53,641 nt of DNA from an uncultured Acetatifactor sp. (GCA_947625675.1 CANQPH010000018.1:1-53641), one strand, 5' to 3'; positions 24,235-34,392 are shown, numbered from the stretch's first letter. Notes: generated by a model not told the origin, from the sequence alone. Translations and numbers: made by a program.

Positions 24235-26187
24235 TTATTTCTTTCTGGAACGCATTCTCTTTTTTCTTCTCGAAATTCTCAGGTAACACACCAAGGCTGC
24301 CTCGGCACAAACCGCTCCCAAGGCCAGGGATACCATAATGACGGGGAAGCTGACTCCCTTGCCGACGCCTGCGCCCGCCGCCGCTTCGACCCCCGCCGGT
24401 GCTCCAGGCGCATCCCCCGGCAAATTGTCAGATGCGTTCCCCGGCAGACCGTCGGATGCGTTCCCCGGCAGACCGTCGGACGCTTTCCCCGTATCAGGCA
24501 GGAAGGAAGTCACGCTGGGCGTCACCTCCGGTGCGGAAACAGCGTTCCCGTCCGTCCTCTCCAGGGAAGAAATGCCGTGATTCAGCGCATCGAGCGCCTC
24601 CTGCACCTGGTCCTGGGTGCTGTCGGAATTTTCAATTACCGTTTTCGCCTGAGCTGCGGAATCCAACAGCGACTGGAAAGCATCCGGAAGGTAATCGGAT
24701 TGCTTCTGCTCTTCTATCCAATCCAACGTCTCCTTCACTTCCGCAGAGCTGACCCTTTCCTTTCTGCCGTCGATGGCTCCCGTCAACAGGGCAAGAACTC
24801 TTCCGTAACCGTTCTGAACGATTTCTCCCTTCTCGTTAAAGGCGCTTTCCATGACGATGACATGCTCTTCCGCATAAGAAAGGAAGTCTCTCGCCGCAGC
24901 CAGCGCCGTATCCAGCGCCTGCATGGTGGTTTCCGTATATTTGTTCCGTTCCTCCAGCACCTCCCTGGCCCGTCCCATCATGACCTTCAATTCCGTCACA
25001 TCGATCAGACCAGCGCAGGCGCCATCCAAATCATCCGCCATTCCCGGGACGATATCCGGCAAGGTGCCAATCTCATCCAGCCCCATGGCATCCCGCCTTT
25101 TCAGCAAGTCCTCCGCAGCGTTCATGGCCCTTTCCCATACGGCGAGATTTCCTCTGGTATATCTTCCCTTTTCCTCGGCCGTCAGCTGTGATTTTGCGAC
25201 AGAGAGCCTTAAATCCGCCACGAACGTTTCAAATTTCACCAGACGGACATACTTCTCCACCTCCGCATCCTGCGGCGAAGCGTTCGACCTCAAATAACTC
25301 ATCGCTTCCTGATAAATCTCGTTCAGTTTTGCGAAATCAACGGCTCCGGCCCTTTCAAGGGAGGAATGGGCCTTTGTAAGGGTATCCAGAAGCCCATGAA
25401 TCCTTTCAAACCCTTTGACCGCCGCTTCCAGCTCCTCGTATGCGGCATCCATCATGCCGCCGTCCCCGGTTTCCAATGCGCTCCTGGCAGCCTGATAAGC
25501 CTTTGCCAGATCGTCATAAATCGGGATTCCAGCAAAGATATGGCTTTCAACGCCGCCGTCTCCGATGTACGCCGCCGCTTTGCCGATCAGATTGCCCAAT
25601 TCTTCCCCGGAACCATGCTCTTGATACTCAAAAACAACGGAATTGCTGGCGTCCTCATATCCAATGTCCACCGGCTGCTGGCTGTGTCCGTTTACAATCT
25701 GATAGTCCAAGACGGACACTTCGACACGGGAAGGCTTGTCCGCCTTCCCGCCATTTTCCCAAAGTCTCAGTTCCCCCAGATCCACCATGCCGTCTGCGGA
25801 CTGAAAAACACTTTCCGTGCCGGAAACCACAATGGTGAAAATTCCCGCACTTTCATCATACATGTAATCCTGAACCGTGACCGCCGCATTCTGGCTGATG
25901 CTTTCCTGAAAAACGAAACGAGGATCCGAGACATCTCCTGTCACCTTTAATTGCAGCAGGAAGGTCTTGACGTTTGTCAGCACATTCACCCCGGCCACTT
26001 TCATTTCCGGGAGACGGACTCCGATTTCAGCGCAATATTCCTCTGATTTCGGAGTAATGGATACCAGCTGCAAATCCCGGGCTTCCTTCCCCTCCTCATC
26101 ATTCCATTCTACAGCATGGACAGGAGGAAGGTCAACTGCCATGATCAGAAAAAATACTGCTATTATGGAATAAAATATTCTCTTCAT
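24235..26187 (-). CDS. Cell-surface FIVAR-repeat protein with a cohesin-like N-terminal domain and C-terminal anchor
   Basis: A 650-residue exported protein. A signal peptide (1 to about 25) is followed by a beta-rich domain (about 40-200) that looks cohesin-like: FLLQLKVTGDVSDPRFVFQ, GIFTIVVSGTESVF and VDLGELRLWENG. Next come helical FIVAR-type repeats (about 225-560), with motifs such as NKYTETTMQALDTALAAARD and STQDQVQEALDALNHGISSL. A repeat stalk (ASDGLPGN three times, about 575-600), one membrane helix (about 612-637) and a basic tail end the protein. LPDTG, like a sortase motif, lies just before the stalk. It starts 19 bp behind the dockerin-bearing M60 peptidase with its own AGGAGG, so the pair is an operon. 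The cohesin call rests on pattern only. Confidence 0.72.
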   Translation of the reverse strand: MKRIFYSIIAVFFLIMAVDLPPVHAVEWNDEEGKEARDLQLVSITPKSEEYCAEIGVRLPEMKVAGVNVLTNVKTFLLQLKVTGDVSDPRFVFQESISQNAAVTVQDYMYDESAGIFTIVVSGTESVFQSADGMVDLGELRLWENGGKADKPSRVEVSVLDYQIVNGHSQQPVDIGYEDASNSVVFEYQEHGSGEELGNLIGKAAAYIGDGGVESHIFAGIPIYDDLAKAYQAARSALETGDGGMMDAAYEELEAAVKGFERIHGLLDTLTKAHSSLERAGAVDFAKLNEIYQEAMSYLRSNASPQDAEVEKYVRLVKFETFVADLRLSVAKSQLTAEEKGRYTRGNLAVWERAMNAAEDLLKRRDAMGLDEIGTLPDIVPGMADDLDGACAGLIDVTELKVMMGRAREVLEERNKYTETTMQALDTALAAARDFLSYAEEHVIVMESAFNEKGEIVQNGYGRVLALLTGAIDGRKERVSSAEVKETLDWIEEQKQSDYLPDAFQSLLDSAAQAKTVIENSDSTQDQVQEALDALNHGISSLERTDGNAVSAPEVTPSVTSFLPDTGKASDGLPGNASDGLPGNASDNLPGDAPGAPAGVEAAAGAGVGKGVSFPVIMVSLALGAVCAEAALVCYLRISRRKKRMRSRKK

Positions 26188-26206
26188 GGTGCCGTTTCCT
26201 CCTTTC

Positions 26207-29200
26207 TCATTCCTCTGTGCCGGTCAAAGTGATGCCCGGCAGGCCATCGGACAAATAGATCAGCTTTGTATCACTGACCAGTCTTTGCCCTTCGTTGCTC
26301 AGGGCATTGTCCACCCGGTACAATTCCGCCCTGACCGAGTTCGGGGCCATCGGCAGGCCGCCGGACGCCGGGGGCTCGATCCAATAGACAAACCTGCCGT
26401 CGCTGGTCTCCCCCAGATCCCCCTGGGCGGGCACGTCCGCCAAAATGATTTGATGAGCGCACAGAGCGCCGTCTTCATCCGTTCCGCCGACGATATTCCC
26501 TTCTCCGTCATATAGAATCACCACGTTATAAGCCGGATTTCCTTTGTACCGGCCCACGAAGACAAGGGAACCCTTCGGGATTTTGCCGCCGTCTTTATCA
26601 TACACGTAATCCGCATCCAGATAACCCACGGCAGGGGAAGACGCATCGTCAGTCACAAATTCCACGTTGTCCCCGGTCGGTCCCAAAAGATCAATTTCCC
26701 CGATGGAAATATTATTTCTGCCCTGTCCCTGGGCAATGAGTCTCACGTAAGCCGCATCAAAGGTACACACCCACGGATCCTGATTCTCATTTCTGAAATA
26801 AACCACCTCCGTATCCGTCTTTCCCTGGAACGTTCCCGTCCCTACCGTCGTCCAATCCGTCCCATTCAGGCTGATCTGAATGGTATAAGCGGTAATTCTG
26901 TGATCGGCCGGAGCCGTATATTTCAATGCCGTAACACCCATGGTCTGCTGCAGGGCCATCGTTATCACGGGGTCCTCCCCGGATGCGCCGCCCGTGTAGA
27001 CCGTGTCCGTCCTGTTGTCGAAAGCCAGCGCAATCGCCGACTCCGGTTCCGGATCGCAGGGATCCTCGGATGTCCCTGTTTCATCCACGTCCGCCAGGGA
27101 AATCATGTTGGTAGTTACCGTCCAGTCCGTCTTGTCGTAGCTTCCGTCATGAGAAACCTTGACCGGTTCCAGGGACTTGGAAGCGGAACGATTCAGGAAC
27201 TTGTCAATTACGGCCACTTCATAAGTGAATACTCGGTTGTTGATGGAAGAAACGGTATCTACAAACGTATCTCCCGTGGTAAACCCGACAACCTTCTTCT
27301 CCACTTTTCCGCCGCTTGTGATACAGCGAGTTATTTCATAACCCAGGACAGCATCCTGACAGGCGGCAGTGTTGGACAGAGAAATCGTAATCTGGTTGGA
27401 GACGGAGGGATTCACGCTAAAGGTCACGTCTCCGACGACGTCCTTGCCCTTCACGGTCTCCGCTTCCTCTAAGCCCCCGTGATTGATGGCATATAATCTG
27501 GCCTCGTCATTGACATAATAAATTGCCCGATCTTCCTTCTCAAACTGAGCCATGTATTGAGCCGTCACCTCATCAGGAACCATGCCCCACCGCACGAAAA
27601 ATTCCGTCAAATCCCTTTGGGCCGCAGCCGCCGACAAACGCATCAGCTTCTGATCGATGTCAACGTCAAGATTTTTGTCCTTCCCGTTTTCATCCTTTCC
27701 GGGATTATACAGAGAAAGAGGGATTTCCGTCTTGGGAGCTGCGCCCACGTTTCTCGCATAAGTGTCAACCCTTGCGAAGAACAAATTGTCCAACTGCTCT
27801 TTGTAGGTATCATAAATCTTATAATTATACCCTTTGTCATATGCCAGATGAAGCTGCCAGTACATACCCAGCTGCGTAAATACATTGGAAGCCCTTCCCG
27901 TTGCGCCGGACGTCACCTTGTCATACACGTTTTCATAACTGAAACGAACGGATTCGTTGGTTTCTTTCGCCTGCGCCAGCACGGAGAAGAAATTATTCGT
28001 CACTTCCGCAATCGCATAGGTGCCCTGATTGATGTCATGGCCTATTTCATGGGCGATTCCCCAGCCGAAATAATTGCCGCTCACATACTTGCCGTTCTCC
28101 GACACAATGGGTTCTCCTCCTGACAAACCGGCCACGGAATCCCATTCTATGCCGATATGGTTGCCGGAGGCATACATGAACGCTCCCGCAAACATTCTGT
28201 GGTATCTGATGTTCAAATGCTGGGCCGGGAGCTTGTTCTTCGCCCCCGCATCCGGCGCATTGCTCAGTCCCTTATGATGGTAAAACAGGGTCATCATCTC
28301 TTCCATGGCCTGAAGGGATCCCGCCAGCTTGGCCGCCCTCTGGGCAGTCGTGCCGTCTCCCAGACCATTCAGGATCTGCTCGCCGGAAACGGACAGCATC
28401 ATCTGATCCATCATGATTTCCGTTGCGCCCAGAATACAATTCTTTTTATCGTATTCATAGTCAATGGTTTTTGACGCATTGCCTTTATGCGCTTTATTGT
28501 GCAGTTTTTCCAACTGACTCACCTGGGTCTCCAATTCTGCGACGTAGCTTTCCGTCCTGGCAAGCCAATCAGCGCTGCCCGGCTCCACGCCATACAGATC
28601 CAGGACGGGAATGGGCTGTCCTCCCGCCACCCTGACTCCATATACGTCGTTTGCGTTGTTTCCCGTATACTGGATATATACGGAACCGCCCTTTTCAAAG
28701 TCAAAGGAAGCGATCTCCGGAACGGTCACCAGGTTCTGCCCAACCTTCAATTTCTGAGAAATCACTTGGACGAAGGGCGTGGACTCCGCATGATACTGGG
28801 TGACCACCACCTGCAGCTCTGTGGCAGCACCGGTATTCTTGCCCGCATGACCGACATAAATCGCCAGCTCTTCTCCCGCATAAGCGGTTATTCCCAGAGG
28901 CTGCCAGGAATTCAATCCGCCAAATCCAAGATGCCCGTCCTTTTTCGCCGTTATGGAGGGATAAATCGTCACCACGTCCACATTCTTCAAAGCGTCCGCA
29001 TCTTTAAGGATTTTTTCTGCGGTATCCAACTCGGAATGGATCAGATCCTTATACGGATGAGCCTCGTTCACTTCCCGGCGGAGCTTTTCAATGGTGTCCA
29101 GGTTCACGCCCTTTTTCAGCACCAGATGCATGGAATCCTCGAACAGATCCCTCACCTTGTTCTCAATCGGGTCAAAATCATAAAATCTCATCTCGGCGAT

Positions 29201-31552
29201 GCTGATGCTTCTCGCCCCGCCGCTTCTCTCCAGACAAATCCTCACCTGATCCGTCGTAATGGAATCATAAAGCTTAATGATATGGTAGCGTCTTCCGTTT
29301 TCATCCAGCCGGGAGGACACCGTCACGTTTTCGGCCTTGACCTCCGTCGCAGTTTCCCTTCCCAGCAAATCCTTGGAGTACTGCATATAGTACACGGCCG
29401 CATTGTAATAGGTGTTGTCCACAATATCCGCAAACATGATCATGTTCATCTCATGTTTTTCAGTCAAAGTCACCGTGACGCCCTTGTCCCATCCGGCATA
29501 GGAACAGCCGTCATCCCAGTCCGCAATATGATAGTAGGAACCAAAGTCATTGTCCACCAGCCCCATTGCGCTTCCGGACTCGGTATCCTTGCCATTGTAC
29601 ATTCCCTTCGTCCTCGTATCATGAGGGTTCCAGGAAGCGGCCTTAATGTTGCTGATTCCCCCTTCCGAAGGCTTGGTAAACAACATGTATTCAGGGAACC
29701 GCACCGGTGAAATGACCGTGGTGGTCACATTGCTCTTCAAGGACGCGCCGCCCTCTCCCAGCTCATTGGTGCCGGTAACCCAGACCGTATATGTCTTAAC
29801 CTCCGCAGGCAGAGCCCTGATTTCATAGCTTGTCCCCGTAAGGCCCGGCACGGACTTCAAGGTGGACGGATTATCCTTCTCCTGATAATACACGGTATAG
29901 GAAAGGGTATCCTTCATCTTCTTCCAGCTCAGCGTAATCATTCCGCTTCCGGCCGCAGCCACCACGTTGTCCGGCGGTGCAGGCTTGTCCGTCGGCTTCG
30001 GTATCACTGCGATTTCCTCGGAATATTTGCTCTTCCAGGAAGCATTGACAGAACGAATCCTCACCTTGTATGTATCGTAATTCACCAATTCCTTCCCATT
30101 GATCGCCGTCACCGTCAAATAATTCGTATCCGTGGACACGATCCAGGAACCTTCCCCCGAAGGAACCGCAGAGTCCCTTTCATAATGGGTGATCTCCACG
30201 TCATATCCCGTCACGTTCACTTCATTGCTCCAGGCGAGACCAAAGGACTTGCTCCCCGCTTCCCACTTAATGTCATGAGGAATGTTCAATGTCGGTTCGG
30301 GAATCCTGTCCTTCATGTCATTCAGGAATTCCACCTGGCTGATTTCGGCCAAATGGTTGCTCGCAGTGCCGGTAATCCTTATGGTAACCTTTTTGACTGC
30401 AATTTGTCCCCCCAGATCCACCACGATGTTGCCGTTTTCCACTTTCGCACTGTCGTTCTCAATCGTAGAAATCCCCGGCATACCAATCGTCCCGACTATG
30501 GCGAACCCGCCCGCAGACGATCCGCCAAACGCAACATGCCGCTCGGCTTTTTCCCCGTTTTCTTTCAAGTACTCCACGATGACCTCCCCGCTCTCAAGCG
30601 TATTGTCAAATGGAGACTTTATGACAATCCCCTCCATGGGAACGCCTTCGCTGGCATCTCCGGCAATGGTCAGACCGATTTCCACAGGATTGTCCGGAGA
30701 AATCTCTTCCTCCGCCCTTCCGGGCAGCAGTTCCACAACGGCGTCATTATTCTGAAAAAGAGCTTCCTTAATGTCCACGGGCTCTCCGGATTCTCTGTTC
30801 ACCGCAGTCACAGTCGTATTTTCACTTTTTCCCACGGCAATATTGGAGGTCAATACCTCCACAAATATATCCGACTGTTGACATCCTCTGTTCACGTTTT
30901 CCGATAAATACTGGAGATCCGCCAGATCCACCCTTCCGTCTCCATTCAGATCTGCAGCGGGATTCTCCGTAAAGAGTTCCGCCTCCATTTCCTGGACGTC
31001 CGTTCTATCGATCTTTCCATCTCCGTTCACGTCTCCAAGCGGAATCACCCCGGGCTGATGGGTGCCAAATTCCCGGCCGGAGGCCGCATAATATTTGACG
31101 TCATCATATGAAGTAAATAATTTTACCACATATTTCAATCCGGAGCCCTTCTTCCGGTCCATTCTTATATTTTGCTGTGTGTAAGCAAGATAATGATCGG
31201 CCGTCACGGTTATCGTGTAGTCAGTATCATAGGCAAGCCCTTCCCCAAAGGTTGCCGGTCTGGATACCCCGGCCGTCTTCGTCTGTACGACTCCCTGCGG
31301 AGAACTCAACGTCACGTTGAAAACCGTCGTCTCCGCAAAGGCGTAGTTGGAGTTGATCTGAACCTCAATCTGGTTCTCCTGCAGACCCACTTCCTCAGAG
31401 GGCGCATCTCCAACCGTATTGTCTCCCCCGCTCAAATCCGTTCTCCCCAAATCTTGATTTCCGTCCGCCCATACGTCTCCTGCAGCAAACGCTCCTGTGG
31501 AAAGCTGAATTAGAAGGCAAAATGCGAGCAGACATGCAACCACCTTTTTCAT
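26207..31552 (-). CDS. Secreted M60-type (mucin-degrading) metallopeptidase with dockerin, FN3 and carbohydrate-binding-like domains
   Basis: A 1781-residue exported protein. Signal peptide (1-24); an Ig-like region (to about 155); a type-I dockerin (about 168-225) with two calcium loops, DVNGDGKIDRTD and DLNGDGRVDLAD; a discoidin/CBM32-like domain (about 230-410); two fibronectin type III domains (about 420-615); an F5/8-type domain (about 616-780); and the M60 peptidase region, with zinc motif HEIGH at 1168-1172 and Glu 1183, fitting HEXXHX(8,28)E. Another F5/8-type domain (about 1475-1622) and a C-terminal beta domain follow. M60-like enzymes cut glycoproteins such as mucins. No membrane or sortase anchor is present, so the dockerin may tether it to the next protein. 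AGAAGGAGAG precedes the ATG. The gene is noticeably more AT-rich than its flanks. Confidence 0.9.
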   Translation of the reverse strand: MKKVVACLLAFCLLIQLSTGAFAAGDVWADGNQDLGRTDLSGGDNTVGDAPSEEVGLQENQIEVQINSNYAFAETTVFNVTLSSPQGVVQTKTAGVSRPATFGEGLAYDTDYTITVTADHYLAYTQQNIRMDRKKGSGLKYVVKLFTSYDDVKYYAASGREFGTHQPGVIPLGDVNGDGKIDRTDVQEMEAELFTENPAADLNGDGRVDLADLQYLSENVNRGCQQSDIFVEVLTSNIAVGKSENTTVTAVNRESGEPVDIKEALFQNNDAVVELLPGRAEEEISPDNPVEIGLTIAGDASEGVPMEGIVIKSPFDNTLESGEVIVEYLKENGEKAERHVAFGGSSAGGFAIVGTIGMPGISTIENDSAKVENGNIVVDLGGQIAVKKVTIRITGTASNHLAEISQVEFLNDMKDRIPEPTLNIPHDIKWEAGSKSFGLAWSNEVNVTGYDVEITHYERDSAVPSGEGSWIVSTDTNYLTVTAINGKELVNYDTYKVRIRSVNASWKSKYSEEIAVIPKPTDKPAPPDNVVAAAGSGMITLSWKKMKDTLSYTVYYQEKDNPSTLKSVPGLTGTSYEIRALPAEVKTYTVWVTGTNELGEGGASLKSNVTTTVISPVRFPEYMLFTKPSEGGISNIKAASWNPHDTRTKGMYNGKDTESGSAMGLVDNDFGSYYHIADWDDGCSYAGWDKGVTVTLTEKHEMNMIMFADIVDNTYYNAAVYYMQYSKDLLGRETATEVKAENVTVSSRLDENGRRYHIIKLYDSITTDQVRICLERSGGARSISIAEMRFYDFDPIENKVRDLFEDSMHLVLKKGVNLDTIEKLRREVNEAHPYKDLIHSELDTAEKILKDADALKNVDVVTIYPSITAKKDGHLGFGGLNSWQPLGITAYAGEELAIYVGHAGKNTGAATELQVVVTQYHAESTPFVQVISQKLKVGQNLVTVPEIASFDFEKGGSVYIQYTGNNANDVYGVRVAGGQPIPVLDLYGVEPGSADWLARTESYVAELETQVSQLEKLHNKAHKGNASKTIDYEYDKKNCILGATEIMMDQMMLSVSGEQILNGLGDGTTAQRAAKLAGSLQAMEEMMTLFYHHKGLSNAPDAGAKNKLPAQHLNIRYHRMFAGAFMYASGNHIGIEWDSVAGLSGGEPIVSENGKYVSGNYFGWGIAHEIGHDINQGTYAIAEVTNNFFSVLAQAKETNESVRFSYENVYDKVTSGATGRASNVFTQLGMYWQLHLAYDKGYNYKIYDTYKEQLDNLFFARVDTYARNVGAAPKTEIPLSLYNPGKDENGKDKNLDVDIDQKLMRLSAAAAQRDLTEFFVRWGMVPDEVTAQYMAQFEKEDRAIYYVNDEARLYAINHGGLEEAETVKGKDVVGDVTFSVNPSVSNQITISLSNTAACQDAVLGYEITRCITSGGKVEKKVVGFTTGDTFVDTVSSINNRVFTYEVAVIDKFLNRSASKSLEPVKVSHDGSYDKTDWTVTTNMISLADVDETGTSEDPCDPEPESAIALAFDNRTDTVYTGGASGEDPVITMALQQTMGVTALKYTAPADHRITAYTIQISLNGTDWTTVGTGTFQGKTDTEVVYFRNENQDPWVCTFDAAYVRLIAQGQGRNNISIGEIDLLGPTGDNVEFVTDDASSPAVGYLDADYVYDKDGGKIPKGSLVFVGRYKGNPAYNVVILYDGEGNIVGGTDEDGALCAHQIILADVPAQGDLGETSDGRFVYWIEPPASGGLPMAPNSVRAELYRVDNALSNEGQRLVSDTKLIYLSDGLPGITLTGTEE

Positions 31553-31581
31553 GTGTCTCTCCTTCTCTTTTTGTTAAAAAA

Positions 31582-31608
31582 ATTATACAATATATGCAAC
31601 TTGCGCAA
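31582..31608 (-). promoter_or_regulatory. Possible promoter of the M60-FIVAR operon
   Basis: Minus strand: a perfect -10 TATAAT (31582-31587), about 30 bases before the M60 start codon. The best -35 is TTGCGC (31603-31608) with a short 15-bp spacer, which also forms part of a TTGCGCAA palindrome. The AT-rich 31553-31690 gap otherwise holds no gene. Confidence 0.45.
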
Positions 31609-31691
31609 TTCATTTTTAATATGGAATTAAACATGTCGGCGTAAAGTTAACATAATTTTATAAAAATGTAATATTTCCATTTTACGCAAGA

Positions 31692-31730
31692 ACCTGAAGC
31701 ACGTCATACAACATGCTTCAGGTCCTTTTT
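31692..31730. terminator. Terminator-like hairpin between the decarboxylase operon and the M60 operon
   Basis: Ten-base perfect arms ACCTGAAGCA/TGCTTCAGGT around a 12-base loop. The T-run (CCTTTTT) follows on the plus strand. On the minus strand, the direction of the decarboxylase operon, the tail is only TTCTTG, so its strength there is uncertain. Confidence 0.6.
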
Positions 31731-31760
31731 GCATTATGAAATGATAAACCAATTCTTTTT

Positions 31761-33188
31761 TTATATCGGATAGGCCCCGTTCTTGGTATCCGCCTGGGTC
31801 ATGTCCACCTTCTCCTGCTGTGCCTGACGGTACTTGAAGAAGTCCATGGCCACTTGAGGGAACAGCGCATAGCTCAGGACGTCCTCATCCTGCTGTTTGT
31901 ATTCCTTCATCTCGCTTTCCAGCTTATCCATTTCGTTTTCCAGCAGGTCCGCATACCGGCAGGTGATTCTCTCTTCTCCGGGGATGACCTTGTCGATGAC
32001 TTCCTGGTTCATGGGCTTGATAGTCTGGCCATATTCGCCGCGGAGCATTGCCTTGGTCTCCTTGGTGGCCATCTTGTAGCGCTCGCCCATCAGCACGTTG
32101 AACACAGCCTGGGTGCCCACGATCTGGGAAGAAGGTGTCACCAGCGGGGGCTCGCCCAGATCCTTACGCACTCTGGGCACTTCCTGCAGCACATCGTAAT
32201 ACTTGTCTTCCGCATTCTGCTCCTTCAGCTGGCTCACCATGTTGGAAAGCATGCCGCCGGGCACCTGGTACAGCAGCGTCTTGATATCCACGCCCATCAC
32301 CTTGGGATTCAGCAGGCCGTTCTTCAGGCACTCGTCTCTGTAAGGTCTGAAATAGTCTGCGATCTCCGCCAGCAGGTTCTGGTCGAAGCCGGTGTCGTAA
32401 GGCGTATCCCGGAAAGCCTCCACCATCACTTCGGTGGCGGGCTGAGATGTTCCCAGGGCGAAAGGACTCATGGCGGTATCGATCACGTCCACCCCGGCTT
32501 CCACGGCCTTCAGATAGGTCATGCTGGCCACGCCGGAGGTGTAATGGGTATGCAGCTGGATGGGAAGCTTGGTGGCGCTCTTCATGGCCTTGATCATCTC
32601 ACTGGCCTTGTAAGGCACCAGAAGTCCCGCCATATCCTTGATACAGATGGAATCCGCACCCATCTCCTCGATCCTCTTGGCGGTGTTCATCCAGTACTCC
32701 AGGGTGTAGGCGTCGCCCAGGGTATAGGACAGGGCGACCTGTGCGTGGCCCCGGCCCTCCTGCACCTTGAACTTGTTGGTGGCGTCCACTGCGGCCTGCA
32801 GGTTGCGCAGATCGTTCAGACAGTCGAAAATACGGATGATGTCGATGCCGTTGGCGATGGACTTCTGTACGAAGTTCTCCACCACGTCGTCGGCATAGGG
32901 CCTGTAGCCCAGGATGTTCTGACCTCTGAACAGCATCTGCAGCTTGGTGTGCTTGAAGCCGTCACGCAGCTTCCGCAGTCTGTCCCAGGGATCTTCCTTC
33001 AGGAAACGAAGGGATGCGTCAAAAGTGGCGCCGCCCCAGCACTCCACGGAGTGGTATCCCACCTGATCCATCTTCTCCACGATGGGAAGCATGAAGTCCG
33101 TGGGCATCCTGGTGGCGATCAGGGACTGATGGGCGTCACGCAGAATCGTTTCCGTTATTTTAATCGGTTTCTTTGCTTGTTCTGCCAT
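31761..33188 (-). CDS. oadA: Oxaloacetate decarboxylase/pyruvate carboxylase-type carboxyltransferase subunit (alpha), without biotin domain
   Basis: Transfers the carboxyl group between oxaloacetate/pyruvate and biotin. The 475-residue protein is the TIM-barrel carboxyltransferase plus the following helical domain (PYC_OADA). Metal and active-site elements are ETILRDAHQSL near the N-terminus, ICIKDMAGLL with the lysine that is carbamoylated in the family, and the HxH pair in QLHTHYTSG. The C-terminal biotin domain of classic OadA is missing and is supplied by the separate carrier at 34427. The ATG at 33188 follows GGAGGAAAAAG; the frame is open to 33230. It is the last gene of the five-gene operon. 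Confidence 0.92.
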   Translation of the reverse strand: MAEQAKKPIKITETILRDAHQSLIATRMPTDFMLPIVEKMDQVGYHSVECWGGATFDASLRFLKEDPWDRLRKLRDGFKHTKLQMLFRGQNILGYRPYADDVVENFVQKSIANGIDIIRIFDCLNDLRNLQAAVDATNKFKVQEGRGHAQVALSYTLGDAYTLEYWMNTAKRIEEMGADSICIKDMAGLLVPYKASEMIKAMKSATKLPIQLHTHYTSGVASMTYLKAVEAGVDVIDTAMSPFALGTSQPATEVMVEAFRDTPYDTGFDQNLLAEIADYFRPYRDECLKNGLLNPKVMGVDIKTLLYQVPGGMLSNMVSQLKEQNAEDKYYDVLQEVPRVRKDLGEPPLVTPSSQIVGTQAVFNVLMGERYKMATKETKAMLRGEYGQTIKPMNQEVIDKVIPGEERITCRYADLLENEMDKLESEMKEYKQQDEDVLSYALFPQVAMDFFKYRQAQQEKVDMTQADTKNGAYPI

Positions 33189-33240
33189 TTCTTTTTCCTC
33201 CACATATTTATCCGAAATCAAAAGATCCATTTTTCATCTC

Positions 33241-34392
33241 TTAGAACACTCCGAAGATCGCCATGAAGGTTCCGGCCGCCACTGCGGTTCCGATGACGCC
33301 CGCCACGTTAGGTCCCATGGCATGCATCAAAAGGAAGTTGGTGGGATCCGCTTCCGCTCCGACCTTCTGGGAAACCCGGGCCGCCATGGGTACGGCGGAC
33401 ACGCCGGCGGAACCGATCAGAGGATTCACCTTGCCGTGGGTGGCGATGCACATCAGCTTGCCGAACAGCACCCCGGCCGCCGTGCCGAACATAAAGGCAA
33501 TCAGGCCCAGGGCCACGATCTTAAGAGTATCCAGGTTCAGGAAGGCTTCCGCACTGGTGGTGGCGCCCACGGAAGTGCCGAGCAAAATGACCACGATATA
33601 CATCAGGGCGTTGGAAGCGGTCTCCTGCAGCTGTCTCACCACGCCGGACTCCCGGAACAGGTTGCCCAGCATCAGCATGCCCACCAGGGGAGCGGTGGTA
33701 GGAAGGATCAGGCAGACCACGATGGTAACGACGATGGGGAAGAGGATCTTCTCCAGCTTGGATACCGGCCGCAGCTGCGCCATCTTGATCTTGCGCTCCT
33801 TCTCCGTGGTAAACAGCTTCATGATGGGAGGCTGGATGATGGGAACCAGGGACATGTAGGAATATGCCGCCACGGCGATGGGTCCCAGGATGGCCGTCTG
33901 TCCCAGCTTGCTGGCCAGGAAAATGGAGGTAGGGCCGTCTGCGCCGCCGATGATGGAGATGGCGGCCGCCGCCATGTCGTTGAAGCCCATCCAGATGGCT
34001 CCGAAGTAAGCGGCGAAAATACCGAACTGGGCCGCCGCACCCAGAAGGAAGCTCTTGGGATTGGCGATGAGGGGACCGAAGTCCGTCATGGCGCCCACGC
34101 CCATGAAGATCAGGGAGGGCAGTATGGCCCATTCATCCAACACGTAGAAATAATACAACAAACCGCCGGTGCCGTTGGCGGAATCTTCCACGCTCAGGAT
34201 GATGTCCGGGTAGATGTTCACCAACAGCATGCCGAAGGCGATCGGCGTGAGCAAGAGCGGTTCAAAGCCCTTGGCGATCGCCAGATAAAGGAAAATACAC
34301 GCAACCACGATCATCAGATAATTGCCCCAGGTGAGGTTGAAAAACGCTGTCTGATGAACCAGGTTGTCGAGTGTTGTCGCTATATAATCCAT
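33241..34392 (-). CDS. oadB: Sodium ion-translocating decarboxylase beta subunit
   Basis: The membrane subunit (383 residues, about nine to eleven helices) that decarboxylates carboxybiotin and exports Na+. Conserved segments include [39 protein letters not shown] (the Asp-bearing ion site region), IPTVVCLILP-like helices and [18 protein letters not shown]. It is shared among oxaloacetate, methylmalonyl-CoA and glutaconyl-CoA decarboxylases, so it alone does not tell the substrate. The start follows AGGAGGTTAACAA. It is fourth in the operon, 52 bp before the alpha subunit. Confidence 0.95.
   Translation of the reverse strand: MDYIATTLDNLVHQTAFFNLTWGNYLMIVVACIFLYLAIAKGFEPLLLTPIAFGMLLVNIYPDIILSVEDSANGTGGLLYYFYVLDEWAILPSLIFMGVGAMTDFGPLIANPKSFLLGAAAQFGIFAAYFGAIWMGFNDMAAAAISIIGGADGPTSIFLASKLGQTAILGPIAVAAYSYMSLVPIIQPPIMKLFTTEKERKIKMAQLRPVSKLEKILFPIVVTIVVCLILPTTAPLVGMLMLGNLFRESGVVRQLQETASNALMYIVVILLGTSVGATTSAEAFLNLDTLKIVALGLIAFMFGTAAGVLFGKLMCIATHGKVNPLIGSAGVSAVPMAARVSQKVGAEADPTNFLLMHAMGPNVAGVIGTAVAAGTFMAIFGVF

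Noticed and set aside
23608..25191. A 527-codon plus-strand open frame across the RpiR and FIVAR genes
   Set aside because: It spans two real genes on the other strand and resembles no protein family; GC-rich codon bias opens such frames.
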